Shown piece after piece: positions 1 to 9,056 of a stretch of DNA of 64,000 nucleotides. The DNA comes from JAKPRU01 sp029568995 (lineage in GTDB: Bacteria; Hinthialibacterota; Hinthialibacteria; Hinthialibacterales; JAKPRU01): assembly GCA_035430965.1 (NCBI GenBank), contig DAOMHQ010000002.1, positions 4,316 to 68,315 on the forward strand, in the 5' to 3' direction. The stretch's first letter is position 1. The number at the start of each line of letters is the position of its first letter. The translations under genes and the position numbers were made by a program. The notes beneath the pieces are model-generated. The model saw nothing but the letters and a program-made list of their open reading frames with translations. It was not told the origin of the DNA and did not search any database.

Positions 1-113
1 GGCATTGATGGTGAGCGAAAAATGGGCCGGATTTTCTCATTGCAGGGACTACCTCCCGTCCTGTGGAGTTTGTATTGGCATTTGACAATAAGAAGGATAA
101 GAATGTCCAGGAG

Positions 114-122
114 TGCTATAAT
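114..122 (+). promoter_or_regulatory. Extended -10 promoter for the SGNH hydrolase gene
   Basis: The sequence TGCTATAAT is a perfect extended -10 element (TGN plus TATAAT). It lies about 60 bases before the ATG at 183, giving a leader of roughly 54 bases. No convincing -35 sits 16-18 bases upstream, which is acceptable for extended -10 promoters. It supports starting the gene at 183 rather than at an in-frame codon at 63. Confidence 0.5.
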
Positions 123-182
123 GCTCCCAAAATCGGACAGATGCCCGACTTGAACGGTTGGATGGGATCAGAGAGGAAAGCA

Positions 183-890
183 ATGCGGAAGAGGTTCTTA
201 TTGCTCGTGTTTGCGATAATCATCGCAGGGATGGACCATGCCACTCTCGGTGAGGAACCGACCCTGGAGCGCATCGAATGGACGGATATCTGGGTTGTGA
301 ATGCAAACAAGGACAATTTGCCTCGTGTCCTTCTGGTGGGGGATTCCATCGTCAAGGGATATTATAGCGAAGTTGAAAAGCGTCTTGCCGACAAGGCGAA
401 CTGCACGCGCTACGCCACGTCCATGTTTATGGGAAATCCGGATTATCTTGCGGAACTTGAGATTTTGCTGAAGCGATATTCCTTCAAGGTCATTCAGATC
501 AACAATGGCCTGCATGGGTGGGGATATACCGAACAACAGTATCGGGACAGTCTCACCGCGCTTTTCGCGATGCTGAAAGAGTATTCAAAGGGGGCGGTCT
601 TGATCTGGGCGACAACAACTCCGATTCAATCTCGCGACGCTTCCGCTCAAGCCCTGGAGAGAACGGAAAGAACCAAGGAACGCAACCGAATTGCCACCGA
701 TTTTGCGAAGGATCGCGGGATCGAGGTCAATGATCTTTACGGCTTGATGGAGCCGTTTTCGGATGTTCATGCTGGCGATGGTGTGCACTTCAACAGCAAA
801 GGGAACATTCTTCTGGGCCAACGTGTCGGGGACGCGATTCTAAGATATCTTGTTGACCGTCAGGATGCAGATGAAGGCGGGAAACAATGA
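183..890 (+). CDS. Secreted SGNH/GDSL-family hydrolase
   Basis: This 235-residue protein begins with MRKRFLLLVFAIIIAG, a typical Sec signal peptide. Block I of the SGNH fold is visible as LVGDSIVKGYY with the nucleophile serine. A block III-like segment is INNGLHGWGY, and block V is DGVHFNSKGN with the catalytic Asp-x-x-His. Members of this family are esterases or lipases, often acting on acetylated carbohydrates. The substrate here cannot be read from sequence. The start at 183 was chosen for the GAGAGGAAAG ribosome binding site, the signal peptide and the extended -10 promoter. The stop overlaps the first in-frame codons of the pseudopilin reading frame, so the two probably share a transcript. 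Confidence 0.8.
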   Translation: MRKRFLLLVFAIIIAGMDHATLGEEPTLERIEWTDIWVVNANKDNLPRVLLVGDSIVKGYYSEVEKRLADKANCTRYATSMFMGNPDYLAELEILLKRYSFKVIQINNGLHGWGYTEQQYRDSLTALFAMLKEYSKGAVLIWATTTPIQSRDASAQALERTERTKERNRIATDFAKDRGIEVNDLYGLMEPFSDVHAGDGVHFNSKGNILLGQRVGDAILRYLVDRQDADEGGKQ

Positions 891-901
891 TAAGGAGGAA
901 A

Positions 902-1522
902 ATGTACCGACAAATACGAAAACGGGCATTCACCCTGATCGAACTACTCATCGTCGTGGCGATCATCGGGATTCTGGCGGCGATTGCCGTGCCGAATTTC
1001 ATGAATGCCCGTGTGCGAGCAAAAGTCTCCAAGGCTTATTCCGATATCAAGGCGATTGCCATGGCGAACGAGATGTATGCGCTTGACAACGGCGGAGCAT
1101 ATCCGAACGAATCCGAAGACCATCCGTATGAACGTGGCTGGGCGGAGGCGGGAGTCTTCTGGCTGACGACGCCCGTGGCATATATGTCATCCATCCCGAC
1201 AGATCCCTTTGAGCGCCTGGAAGACAAGACGGAACATGCGACGCCACAGGTTTATGAAACGGGAACCGGGAAACGTGGAATGAAGAATGTGGCGTATAAC
1301 ATCTTTACTGTGGGACCGAATGGAGTGGTGGACGGGATCACGTCATCCAATCCGTTCACGGGGCCTCAAAAGGCCGGGGTGAACAACACATACTCCTCAT
1401 CGAACGGTCTCAAGAGCGGCGGGGATATCTACTGGTATGGCGGGGATTGTTCGGTTGCCAAGGGACTGATTCTGGATGGAAAGTTGTACAACGGGACCTG
1501 CCCGCCGAGTTTCGCGAACTGA
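902..1522 (+). CDS. Type II secretion/type IV pilin-like pseudopilin
   Basis: The protein of 206 residues has the class III prepilin leader: a short basic stretch, then the cleavage and methylation motif FTLIELLIVVAIIGILAAIA. Such proteins are processed by a prepilin peptidase and assembled into a pseudopilus or extracellular fibre. The globular part contains repeated Gly/Asn loops and one or two cysteines near the end, and ends in CPPSFAN, typical of the GspG-like abundant prepilins of PVC and candidate phyla. An earlier ATG at 887 overlaps the previous stop codon. The ribosome binding site AAGGAGGAAA lies directly ahead of ATG 902, so that start is preferred. No secretion machinery genes are adjacent, so it is a stand-alone prepilin. 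Confidence 0.85.
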   Translation: MYRQIRKRAFTLIELLIVVAIIGILAAIAVPNFMNARVRAKVSKAYSDIKAIAMANEMYALDNGGAYPNESEDHPYERGWAEAGVFWLTTPVAYMSSIPTDPFERLEDKTEHATPQVYETGTGKRGMKNVAYNIFTVGPNGVVDGITSSNPFTGPQKAGVNNTYSSSNGLKSGGDIYWYGGDCSVAKGLILDGKLYNGTCPPSFAN

Positions 1523-1575
1523 TTCTTCTCTTGTTCCTCATTGATTTCAAAGACGGGACCGTTGTCCAAACGGGA

Positions 1576-1604
1576 TTGACTTACCTTGCGATGGGGATTA
1601 AGGT
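1576..1604 (+). promoter_or_regulatory. Sigma-70-like promoter before the membrane protein gene
   Basis: TTGACT (1576-1581) and TAAGGT (1599-1604) are separated by 17 bases. The start point would fall near 1611, inside a perfect palindrome at 1603-1619. The following gene starts about 60 bases downstream. Confidence 0.45.
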
Positions 1605-1619
1605 TTTGTCCGACAAAAC
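1603..1619. promoter_or_regulatory. Palindromic operator-like site at the predicted start point
   Basis: GTTTTGTCCGACAAAAC is a perfect inverted repeat with 8-base arms around a single central C. It overlaps the 3' end of the -10 element and the expected transcription start. That is where a dimeric repressor would block transcription. No regulator gene is adjacent, so the binding protein is unknown. Confidence 0.4.
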
Positions 1620-1669
1620 GCAGACCTCCCTTGTGGAGAGAATTCCCATACTCAGGTCAAGGTGGTGTG

Positions 1670-3109
1670 ATGATGCCCAACGAGATAAACAACCATTCGG
1701 AACGAGAAGTCGGCTGGTGGGAACCGGTCCTGTTTGCGGCCATGGCGGGCGGCATGGGGTGGGGCATTCGCGGGCAATACGGGCATGAAACCGGCGCGAT
1801 GATTGCCGGGTTGCTGGTCACTCTTGTGCTGACGCATTTGTTCTGCAAAGGCGCGCCTGCATTGTGGACAGCACGTGCGGCAGCCATCGGCACGGTCGGG
1901 ATTTGTTTTGGCGGCTCGATGACCTACGGGCAGACGGTCGGATTGACCCATGATCCGGGCCTCGTCGGCAACTGGGCGGCGTTCCGGTGGGGGATGCTGG
2001 GACTCTCCATCAAAGGCGCGGTCTGGATTGGCCTTGCTGGAGTGTTCTTCGGCATGGGACTCGGCGGTATTCGGTATCGTTTCCGGGATATGCTGCTGTT
2101 GATGTTTGCCATGCTGGGCGCGTATCACATCGGGATCGATATCTTGAACAGTCCATTCTATCCCGACCGCAGAATCCTTCCCCCGATCTATTTTTCCGGT
2201 GACTGGTACTGGCAGCCGGATAAGGCCGACCTGCTCCCGCGCCGGGAGTGCTGGGGCGGACTATGGTTTGCTCTTCTGGCGGCCATTGCCTATGTCCATT
2301 GGTTCCACAAGGACCGCCTGGCTCGCAATCTCGCGCTTTGGGGGATTCTGGGCGGCGCAATCGGATTTCCATTTGGGCAGTCTCTTCAGGCTTACCATGT
2401 GTGGAATGTGGAATCATTCAAGACGGGATTCTGGGCGGTGCTCGATCCCCACATGAACTGGTGGAACTGGATGGAGACCACGTTCGGCGCGACGATGGGC
2501 GGCATACTGGGACTTGGCCTCTGGCTTAATCGAAAACGCATTCAGCCATACGCCGATGCGGACAAGGAAGTGATTCCGTCTGGGATGGAATGGACCCTGT
2601 TTGTCGTTCATGTTGCGTTCCTGGTCGGCGCGGAGTTTCTGGAGTTTCGACTGCTGGGACGGTTGTACGGCTTTGGTCTGGTCATGGGGATTATTCCGAT
2701 GGCCGCCATTGTCGGTGGCCGCTGGTGGCCGTATTTCCTGGTGCTGCCGGTTACGCTTGTCCCCATTGCGGGTAAGACTATCAAGGAGCTGGTGTATGAG
2801 AAGCCTGCCATCGACCCGACTCTGGGGTGGATTGTCTACCTGATCATTCCGCTGCTGATTGCGCTGGCGGTGTCTATCTGGTTTGCACAAAAAGGAATGG
2901 CGGGACAGATTGGACGCGATTTTACTCGTCGTGTGCTGCTATTGAACACCTGGATGTATTTCTTCCTGAACTTTGCGTTTTTCCATTATCCGTGGCCCTG
3001 GGCGGAGTGGACCGGCCGCACACCGAATGGGATCATGTTCACGATTTGCGCCATTGGTCTGACGGTGGCTGCTTTAAGAGGAAGGTCTGCGAGGAGCGTT
3101 CAGGAGTAA
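1670..3109 (+). CDS. Polytopic membrane protein of unknown function
   Basis: The 479-residue product has about a dozen hydrophobic segments rich in Gly, Trp and Phe. A striking N-terminal motif, AAMAGGMGWGIRGQYGHETG, lies partly in the first membrane segment and may line a substrate path. Short loops contain clusters such as WHWF-like aromatic residues and PHMNWWNWMETTFGATMGG. I do not recognise a transporter or enzyme family. The ATG at 1670 (or 1673, which has slightly better spacing) follows the purine-rich AAGGTGGT. An upstream in-frame extension to 1586 overlaps the predicted promoter and is less likely. The gene appears to be a single-gene unit under the palindrome-associated promoter. 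Confidence 0.7.
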   Translation: MMPNEINNHSEREVGWWEPVLFAAMAGGMGWGIRGQYGHETGAMIAGLLVTLVLTHLFCKGAPALWTARAAAIGTVGICFGGSMTYGQTVGLTHDPGLVGNWAAFRWGMLGLSIKGAVWIGLAGVFFGMGLGGIRYRFRDMLLLMFAMLGAYHIGIDILNSPFYPDRRILPPIYFSGDWYWQPDKADLLPRRECWGGLWFALLAAIAYVHWFHKDRLARNLALWGILGGAIGFPFGQSLQAYHVWNVESFKTGFWAVLDPHMNWWNWMETTFGATMGGILGLGLWLNRKRIQPYADADKEVIPSGMEWTLFVVHVAFLVGAEFLEFRLLGRLYGFGLVMGIIPMAAIVGGRWWPYFLVLPVTLVPIAGKTIKELVYEKPAIDPTLGWIVYLIIPLLIALAVSIWFAQKGMAGQIGRDFTRRVLLLNTWMYFFLNFAFFHYPWPWAEWTGRTPNGIMFTICAIGLTVAALRGRSARSVQE

Positions 3110-3365
3110 GTCAGAGAGTGGTCTGGATTCCGGCTTTCGTCGGAATGGCGACGAAAGAGGTTACAAAGAGAAGGGAGCGGAGGCATCTTGCTCCCGGAGT
3201 TGGTGTAGGGGGGAGGAGAATCGTTTTATTCCTATTGACATCCGGTATCTTGGAACGGGAGAATTCGAAGAGGAAGATTCCGGCAGGAATTCCAGGAGAT
3301 TCCAATGGACGACCGTGTATGAGCGATGTCCCAAGTCGGTAGAGGGGCACGATGGAGAGGATGCC

Positions 3366-3656
3366 ATGAAAACACGTGAAGAGATACTCTCTGTTCTTGC
3401 CGAGAAGAAGCCCGGTTGGGAGAGGCGTTTCGGGCTGAAATCTCTTGCGCTGTTCGGTTCATTTGCGCGAGGGGACCAGCGAGAGAGCAGTGATGTGGAT
3501 ATCCTGGTTGAGGTCGATGCGAGCATCGGTCTGGAATTTGTCACTCTGGCGGAAGACATTGAATCCTCGTTAGGTATCCCCACCGAAGTTGTCTCGAGAG
3601 GTGCGGTTAAGCCGAATCACTGGACGGTGATCGAGCGGGAATTGCTGTATGTTTAG
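3366..3656 (+). CDS. mntA: MNT-type nucleotidyltransferase antitoxin (MntA-like)
   Basis: The protein has 96 residues, the usual size of minimal nucleotidyltransferases. It carries the signature GSFARGDQRESSDVDILVEV, i.e. GS-x10-DxD, that binds Mg-ATP. The third carboxylate, normally Asp in a VDLV-like strand, appears as Glu in PTEVVS. In characterised MNT/HEPN systems the MNT protein inactivates the HEPN toxin by AMPylation. Its stop overlaps the start of the HEPN gene by 8 bases, indicating translational coupling. Without a functional test, whether the Asp-to-Glu change matters is unknown. Confidence 0.8.
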   Translation: MKTREEILSVLAEKKPGWERRFGLKSLALFGSFARGDQRESSDVDILVEVDASIGLEFVTLAEDIESSLGIPTEVVSRGAVKPNHWTVIERELLYV

Positions 3657-4020
3657 AAGGCCGGTGACTGTCTTGATCGAGGACATCCTGGAAGCGGTCG
3701 AAAAAATCGAGCGTTTCACCAGAGACATGGATCTCGGTTCCTTTCTGACGGACGACAAGACCTCCGATGCGGTTGTTCGAAACTTCGAAATCATTGGAGA
3801 GGCAGCAAGCCGTCTTCCAGGGGATTTCCGGTTACAGCACTCGGAGATTCATTGGAGAAAGATCATCGGGCTGTGTCATCGCATTGTGCATGAGTATTTT
3901 GGAATTGACCTGAGATTGGTTTGGCAAATTTCTCGGAGGGACCTTCCGGAACTGCGATCCGCATTGATGATCGTTAGTAGAGAACTCAAGAGTGAAAATG
4001 AGGCCGATCGAGAGGATTGA
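3649..4020 (+). CDS. hepT: HEPN-domain toxin (HepT-like, DUF86) with altered active-site motif
   Basis: This 123-residue all-helical protein shows DUF86 hallmarks: NFEIIGEAASRLP in the middle and HRIVHEYFGID followed by the conserved W..S..DLPELR tail. In the family the catalytic RNase motif is Arg-x4-6-His, usually in a context like RNRLVHEYF. Here the equivalent segment reads CHRIVHEYF, so the expected Arg is Cys (codon TGT, one transition from CGT) and the next Asn is His. The remaining Arg is only three positions from the His, too close for the normal motif. The protein may be an inactivated toxin or a functional variant. It overlaps the upstream nucleotidyltransferase by 8 bases. Confidence 0.8.
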   Translation: MFRRPVTVLIEDILEAVEKIERFTRDMDLGSFLTDDKTSDAVVRNFEIIGEAASRLPGDFRLQHSEIHWRKIIGLCHRIVHEYFGIDLRLVWQISRRDLPELRSALMIVSRELKSENEADRED

Positions 4021-4098
4021 ATTCAGAATGTCATACGTACTGCCACCGGATTTCAGCGGAGAGGTGGGCAGGGGGTGAGGATCAAGAAAGAATCAACT

Positions 4099-5796
4099 AT
4101 GCAGAACCATCGCATTACCCGCAGAGAATTTGCGCGAATTTCCGCCACGGGAAGCACATTTCTGCTGGCCGGTGTTCCGGTTTCAGGAGAGGAGAACATG
4201 GAGCAAACCATCGTAAGCAATGAAGTGGTCGAGATAGAATTCCAGTCCACGCAGGACTATAAAGATCCGTATCGCGATGTGGAATGCAATATAGAGATGA
4301 TCGGGCCGGGGGATAAAACAATCGTGCATCCGGCATTCTGGGCGGGTGGCCGAACCTGGAAGGCGCGTGTTTCGGCATCGAAGCCGGGTGAATACCGATA
4401 TGTGACAGCCTGCTCGAATGCGAATGATACGGGCCTGAGCGGTCAACGCGGCACAATGACGGTATGTGAATACAGGGGAAGGAATCCCTTGTTTTACCAT
4501 GGGCGCGTTCGTGTAGCGGAAGACAAACGTCATTTTGAACATGAAGACGGCACGCCGTTCTTCTGGCTTGGAGATACCTGGTGGATGGGGCTGTGTTCGC
4601 GGCTGGATTATCCCGACGGATTCCGGACCCTGGCCGAAGACCGAAAACGAAAGGGATTCAACGTTATTCAAATCGTTGCCGGACCCTATCCCGATATGGA
4701 AGAGAACGATCCACGGGGACAGAATCCCGCCGGATTTCCATTTACATCCGGCTTCGAGTCCGTTAATCCAGGTTATTTCGACGATGCAGATCGGAAAATT
4801 ATCGGCTTGGTTGAAATGGGATTTATGCCGTGTATCGTCGGGATGTGGGGGTATTACCTGCCACGCATTGGCGTGGACGGGTGTAAGCGATTCTGGAGGT
4901 ATCTTGTTGCGCGCTATGGGGCCTACCCGGTTGCCTGGTGTATTGCCGGTGAGGGAACTATGCCGTTTTATCTCTCGGAGACCAAGGAGAAGGATGCCCA
5001 GGAACAACTGAAAGGCTGGACCGAAGTAACCCGATTCGTACGCGAACTGGACGGATTCCACAATATGATCACCATTCATCCCACTCGCTTCGGGCGGGAG
5101 ATGGTGGAAGATCCGAGTTTACTCGATTTCGACATGCTTCAGACCGGGCACAGCGATCTGGATACGGTTCCGTATACCGCAAAGTCTGTGATTCAGTCGT
5201 ATGGAAGCGAACCAGTCATGCCGGTGGTTGTCGGGGAGGTGAACTATGAGGGGATCATGGGGCGATGTTGGCAGAATATCGAGCGGATGAGTTTTTATGC
5301 GTCGGTATTGAACGGCTCGGCGGGACACACATACGGCGCGAATGGGATCTGGCAAATGAGTACGCCCGATCAGCCTTACGGGAACTCTCCGCATGGAAGG
5401 TCCTGGGGCAACACGCCCTGGCAGGAAGCGTATCGCCTTCCCGGTTCGGCGCAGATGGGAATCGGCAAGAAATTCATGAAGATATTTCCCTGGTGGAAAC
5501 TGGAGCGGCGTCCCGAATGGGTGGAACCGGAATACGATCCTTCCAAGCCGTATTCGTGTATTGCATCGGGTATTCCCGGAAAACTGCGGATTCTCTATTC
5601 ACCGCTGATGTGGGATCCGCCGAAGATTCGAGGCATCGAAGCGGAGCAATCATATCGCGCATATTTCTTTGATCCGATCCGCGGGGAAGGGATTCCCATC
5701 GGCAAAGTGAAACCGGAAGCCGATGGCTCGTGGCGTGCTCCGCGCCACCCTGGTGAAGTTCATGACTGGCTGGTAGTGCTGGAGGCAGAAGTGTAA
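4099..5796 (+). CDS. Tat-exported apiosidase-like glycoside hydrolase (DUF5060/DUF4038, GH140-like)
   Basis: The 565-residue protein begins with a Tat signal (RITRREFARIS followed by a hydrophobic stretch). A beta-sandwich of the DUF5060 type follows (about residues 35-130: EFQST.DYKDPYRDVE). The TIM barrel begins with FFWLGDTWWMG, the DUF4038 hallmark. Likely catalytic carboxylates are the Glu of WCIAGEG and the Glu of VVVGEVNYEG. A C-terminal beta domain of the collagen-binding-like type (GIPGKLRILYSPL...) ends the chain. Characterised relatives (GH140) remove apiose from pectic side chains, so plant or algal polysaccharide is a reasonable substrate guess. A GTG at 4075 is in frame, but ATG 4099 gives a normal Tat leader. 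Confidence 0.8.
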   Translation: MQNHRITRREFARISATGSTFLLAGVPVSGEENMEQTIVSNEVVEIEFQSTQDYKDPYRDVECNIEMIGPGDKTIVHPAFWAGGRTWKARVSASKPGEYRYVTACSNANDTGLSGQRGTMTVCEYRGRNPLFYHGRVRVAEDKRHFEHEDGTPFFWLGDTWWMGLCSRLDYPDGFRTLAEDRKRKGFNVIQIVAGPYPDMEENDPRGQNPAGFPFTSGFESVNPGYFDDADRKIIGLVEMGFMPCIVGMWGYYLPRIGVDGCKRFWRYLVARYGAYPVAWCIAGEGTMPFYLSETKEKDAQEQLKGWTEVTRFVRELDGFHNMITIHPTRFGREMVEDPSLLDFDMLQTGHSDLDTVPYTAKSVIQSYGSEPVMPVVVGEVNYEGIMGRCWQNIERMSFYASVLNGSAGHTYGANGIWQMSTPDQPYGNSPHGRSWGNTPWQEAYRLPGSAQMGIGKKFMKIFPWWKLERRPEWVEPEYDPSKPYSCIASGIPGKLRILYSPLMWDPPKIRGIEAEQSYRAYFFDPIRGEGIPIGKVKPEADGSWRAPRHPGEVHDWLVVLEAEV

Positions 5797-5832
5797 CGTT
5801 GCGGCACGGGTATCCCGGCTATGGGCCTCGGA

Positions 5833-8628
5833 TTACTCATCGGTAATTGTCACGGGATAGATGGTCAAGTCATCGAATGCCACGGAGACATTATCGATTC
5901 CTGAGCAATTGGCGATTTGAAGAATCGGCAGAACACCGCCGGATTGGGGCATAAAATAGGCGTAGATAGTTGACCAGGAGTCCCGATAGACCTCACTGTC
6001 GATTCGTGAAAAATAGCCGATACTGCCATCGAATGTCTGTTCGACTAATGCAGCGACCACGGTGGCTCCGGGGCCGGAACTGGTGACTCGGACGGAAAGA
6101 AAGACCGCCGTATCCGTCCGGACGGGCTTTACCGAGTCCAGGATGACCGTGATGACTTCACCCGGATCGGCACTCAGAACAAGACTGCCGCCGGTGCGGC
6201 CCGAAGGATCGGCCCAGCCGGGTGTGCCCAAGGCAGCGGTTCCAGCCGGAGATGTCTTTTCGAATCCGCCCGGATAGGCAAGATAGCCGATATCTCCAAG
6301 CTGCGTGTGTTCGAACTGCTCTCGATACAGCACATTGTCGCTCCGGAATCGGATAGGATACGGCGAAGGTTCCACGGAATCGGTGGTCAGGATGCCGAGC
6401 GCCCAGCGTTGCAGAGTTCCCGTATCTGCCTCGGCGGTGTCGGTGATTGTGAGTTTCCAGGTCCCGTGTGCTTCCTCCCCCAGAAACGAGCGGATTTCAG
6501 TTAGGTCCGTCGTTGTCTTGTTTGCATAAAAGAGAACTTCCAGATCCTTGCCGGGTTTGGAGGATGCCGGGACCAGGGTGCAGCGGGTTCCCAACGGGGA
6601 TGTTAATTCGACTCGCAGATCGCCCCGGTAAGTATGGTCGACATCCACATACAGCAGAATCTGGGAGACCGGTCCGGTGCCCGAGAAATAAACGGTCCGG
6701 GTAACTCCCTTGTCATAGTCGTCCGGAATCGAAACAGGATTGTCGGGAGCATCGAACAACACGCCATCCCCGAAGACGGTTACGGTGAGGTCGTTGTGGG
6801 ATAAGGGATTTCCATTCTGCTCCGCGAACAGGCGGAAGACCAGATCCGACATGAGAGTTCCTTCGGGCGGTTCGGGAGCGGTAAACGAAAGCGACTCATC
6901 GGTTACCACAAAATTTAACGGAAATGGACCGGAAATCTGTTCCCATCGAAATTGTGCCGAACCACCCAGGATGGCCCGACTATACGGAACGACTACGGAT
7001 TCTCCCGCAAGTGTGTTGATATGTGTTTTCGACAAGGTTGTCGCGGCCAGTCCGCGCTGGTCGAAGAGACGGAAAAGTACCTCCAGATGCGCACCCTCAT
7101 AAAGAATCCGGTCGGCTTCGTAAATGGCCTGTGCTCCCTCAAACATGGAAGCGTCCGGACCCAACGTAAAATGGGACTCCAATACAAGCGTATCGGCGAC
7201 GGTTTTGCCGAGGGAGTTCCAGATTCCATAGAGCGATCGGGACCAGATTCGCCCGTCCTCGTGGAATTCACCGACCAGATCGTCGGGATATCGCAGGTCC
7301 TCATCCACCCGGCGCAAGTAAGGTGGATCGGTATCCGAATAAGAGGTGGCGTCCCACTCTCCGATCAGTTCGTGATGGAACGTACCATCAGTGTCGTTTG
7401 TGAAGGCCCAATAATCGGCGAATCCTTCGCCGAGGCAAATGGATTCGTCAATCGAGCCGAATTCGGGGATCTGATCGTGCTGAATAACATGGCCGTATTC
7501 ATGCAGGATAATATCCGCATCTTCGGCGTCATCGACTCCACCGGTCCCGAACGTGACCCGGCGCAGATAATCGCTGTAAAAGGACTGGTCCTCCGGGTGA
7601 TTGTTCGCGATTGCCGTAAGTGGGAAGTTCGCCACGGAATCGTAACCCAGGCTGGTGAGATATCGGTGGCTCCGGTCGATATGGTAATACACCATCACCT
7701 GTTCAAACCAGCTGTCGCTTCGATCATACAGGTATTTCAATTCGGGTTCCCACGCGCGATCGGCGACTCCGATGACATTGACATACGGCCCGGAAAGGTA
7801 TCCGGACGAGTCGATGTCTCTCAGGGTCACGGTTTTATAGGCCTCCTGCGGGACGGCATCCGGAGCGTTTCCCAAATCGCATAGAGTGAAATCTTTCATG
7901 GTGACGATCGGATTCGGATCGAAAACCAGTCCGACACCGTCTGCGTGACAGAGAAAGTCCCATTTTCGAAGCAGGTGTCCCGTTTCGGCATCCACCAGGA
8001 CCCGGAAATCGCCCAGCGGTTGGGAAGCCGGGATGCGGACTTCCCAGATTTCCTTTGGGGTTCCGTTCGCCGACCAGATTGCGCGTTCGGCGGAAGCCGG
8101 ACTGCGAACTGACTGGATCCGAAGACCCTGCATTGCTGCCGTGATCGCCTCCTCGGAGGCGATCATCGTACTGGACCGCCGTGTGCTTGTTCCCACCAGA
8201 GGCTGCAGGGAGCTACATAGGCTCCGCACGGAACCTGCACCATCCACTGTGAGAACGAGGCGCCCGTCAATCACACGAAGCCCTCGGTAAAGTTGGTCGT
8301 AGTCCAAACGGGTTATGGCTTTTCCCTGTTTGACCGAGCGCAGCCGAGTTTCGGTTGCAGGATCGGTCAGTCCAACGACTCCACCATGGGCCTCCAGGAA
8401 TCGTCTGCCGGCATCGACGGCATCGGTTCCGTACATCTGGACGGACCCGGCGATCAATTGACGCACGCAATCCCCGGACCAGATGACAGTCCATTTGGCC
8501 TGACTGGCAGATTGCAGGGCTGTCACAGACTGAGATACCGCCCCGTTGGTCGGCGCGGCAGCTCGGCCAGACGAAGGTAACAGGAGCAGTGCCAAAGAGA
8601 AGAAAAGCGCGGAACGTACCCGATCCAT
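5833..8628 (-). CDS. Secreted zinc metallopeptidase (thermolysin/fungalysin-like) with P-domain
   Basis: The 931-residue protein has a Sec signal (VRSALFFSLALLLLP). An FTP-type propeptide covers about residues 60-210, with YRGLRVIDGRLVLTVD characteristic of inhibitory prodomains. The catalytic zinc motif HEYGH is at about residue 376, and the third ligand Glu follows in LGEGFADYWAF. A proprotein-convertase P-domain follows (about 620-745, with YRGDLRVELTSPLGT and GTWKLTITD). A C-terminal beta-sandwich of about 170 residues completes the protein. It is expected to be secreted, self-activated and proteolytic. ATG 8628 is preceded by GGAG; two upstream in-frame ATGs exist but give a worse signal peptide. 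Confidence 0.8.
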   Translation of the reverse strand: MDRVRSALFFSLALLLLPSSGRAAAPTNGAVSQSVTALQSASQAKWTVIWSGDCVRQLIAGSVQMYGTDAVDAGRRFLEAHGGVVGLTDPATETRLRSVKQGKAITRLDYDQLYRGLRVIDGRLVLTVDGAGSVRSLCSSLQPLVGTSTRRSSTMIASEEAITAAMQGLRIQSVRSPASAERAIWSANGTPKEIWEVRIPASQPLGDFRVLVDAETGHLLRKWDFLCHADGVGLVFDPNPIVTMKDFTLCDLGNAPDAVPQEAYKTVTLRDIDSSGYLSGPYVNVIGVADRAWEPELKYLYDRSDSWFEQVMVYYHIDRSHRYLTSLGYDSVANFPLTAIANNHPEDQSFYSDYLRRVTFGTGGVDDAEDADIILHEYGHVIQHDQIPEFGSIDESICLGEGFADYWAFTNDTDGTFHHELIGEWDATSYSDTDPPYLRRVDEDLRYPDDLVGEFHEDGRIWSRSLYGIWNSLGKTVADTLVLESHFTLGPDASMFEGAQAIYEADRILYEGAHLEVLFRLFDQRGLAATTLSKTHINTLAGESVVVPYSRAILGGSAQFRWEQISGPFPLNFVVTDESLSFTAPEPPEGTLMSDLVFRLFAEQNGNPLSHNDLTVTVFGDGVLFDAPDNPVSIPDDYDKGVTRTVYFSGTGPVSQILLYVDVDHTYRGDLRVELTSPLGTRCTLVPASSKPGKDLEVLFYANKTTTDLTEIRSFLGEEAHGTWKLTITDTAEADTGTLQRWALGILTTDSVEPSPYPIRFRSDNVLYREQFEHTQLGDIGYLAYPGGFEKTSPAGTAALGTPGWADPSGRTGGSLVLSADPGEVITVILDSVKPVRTDTAVFLSVRVTSSGPGATVVAALVEQTFDGSIGYFSRIDSEVYRDSWSTIYAYFMPQSGGVLPILQIANCSGIDNVSVAFDDLTIYPVTITDE

Positions 8629-8832
8629 TTTCTCCAGAGGACCCTTTCTGTTCATCAAAATATATATCTTAGCGACAATCTTTTGTCTAACCAATGGCGT
8701 GCCTTCTTCAAAAGAATCTTCCGGAAACCCGGTGAAATCTGTTCATGTCCACTCGTCATGCAATGCCGGAACGGAAGTTCCGTTGACCCGAGTGGATTCC
8801 GGATGGAGAATGAATTTCAGAGATCCGGAATC

Positions 8833-9033
8833 ATGAGAGTGATACTGAACGGCAAAGAACGGGAGATACCCGACGGATTGACCGTGGAGGGCCTTCTGGG
8901 TCATCTGGATGTCCATCCGCAGCGAATTGCGGTCGAGATCAACCGGGTAATAGTGAAAAAGGACCGATTTGCCGAGCTTCACTTGCGGCCGAACGACGCA
9001 ATCGAAATCCTGCAATTTGTCGGCGGCGGTTGA
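8833..9033 (+). CDS. thiS: Sulfur carrier protein ThiS
   Basis: This 66-residue ubiquitin-fold protein starts MRVILNGKEREIPDG and ends in the essential Gly-Gly tail (LQFVGGG). ThiS is adenylated and thiocarboxylated, and then gives sulfur to the thiazole synthase. The stop codon at 9031-9033 abuts thiG, so the pair is co-transcribed. No TPP riboswitch pattern is visible upstream. An in-frame ATG at 8803 is possible but would add a non-homologous leader. Confidence 0.92.
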   Translation: MRVILNGKEREIPDGLTVEGLLGHLDVHPQRIAVEINRVIVKKDRFAELHLRPNDAIEILQFVGGG

Positions 9034-9056
9034 TAGAAAGGAAATGGATATCCATC

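Noticed and set aside
82..87. TTGACA as the -35 of the first gene
   Set aside because: The perfect TATAAT at 117-122 is 29 bases away, too far; the nearer -10-like sequences are poor.
8640..8832. TPP riboswitch before thiS
   Set aside because: No CTGAGA or matching conserved TPP-binding sequences are present.
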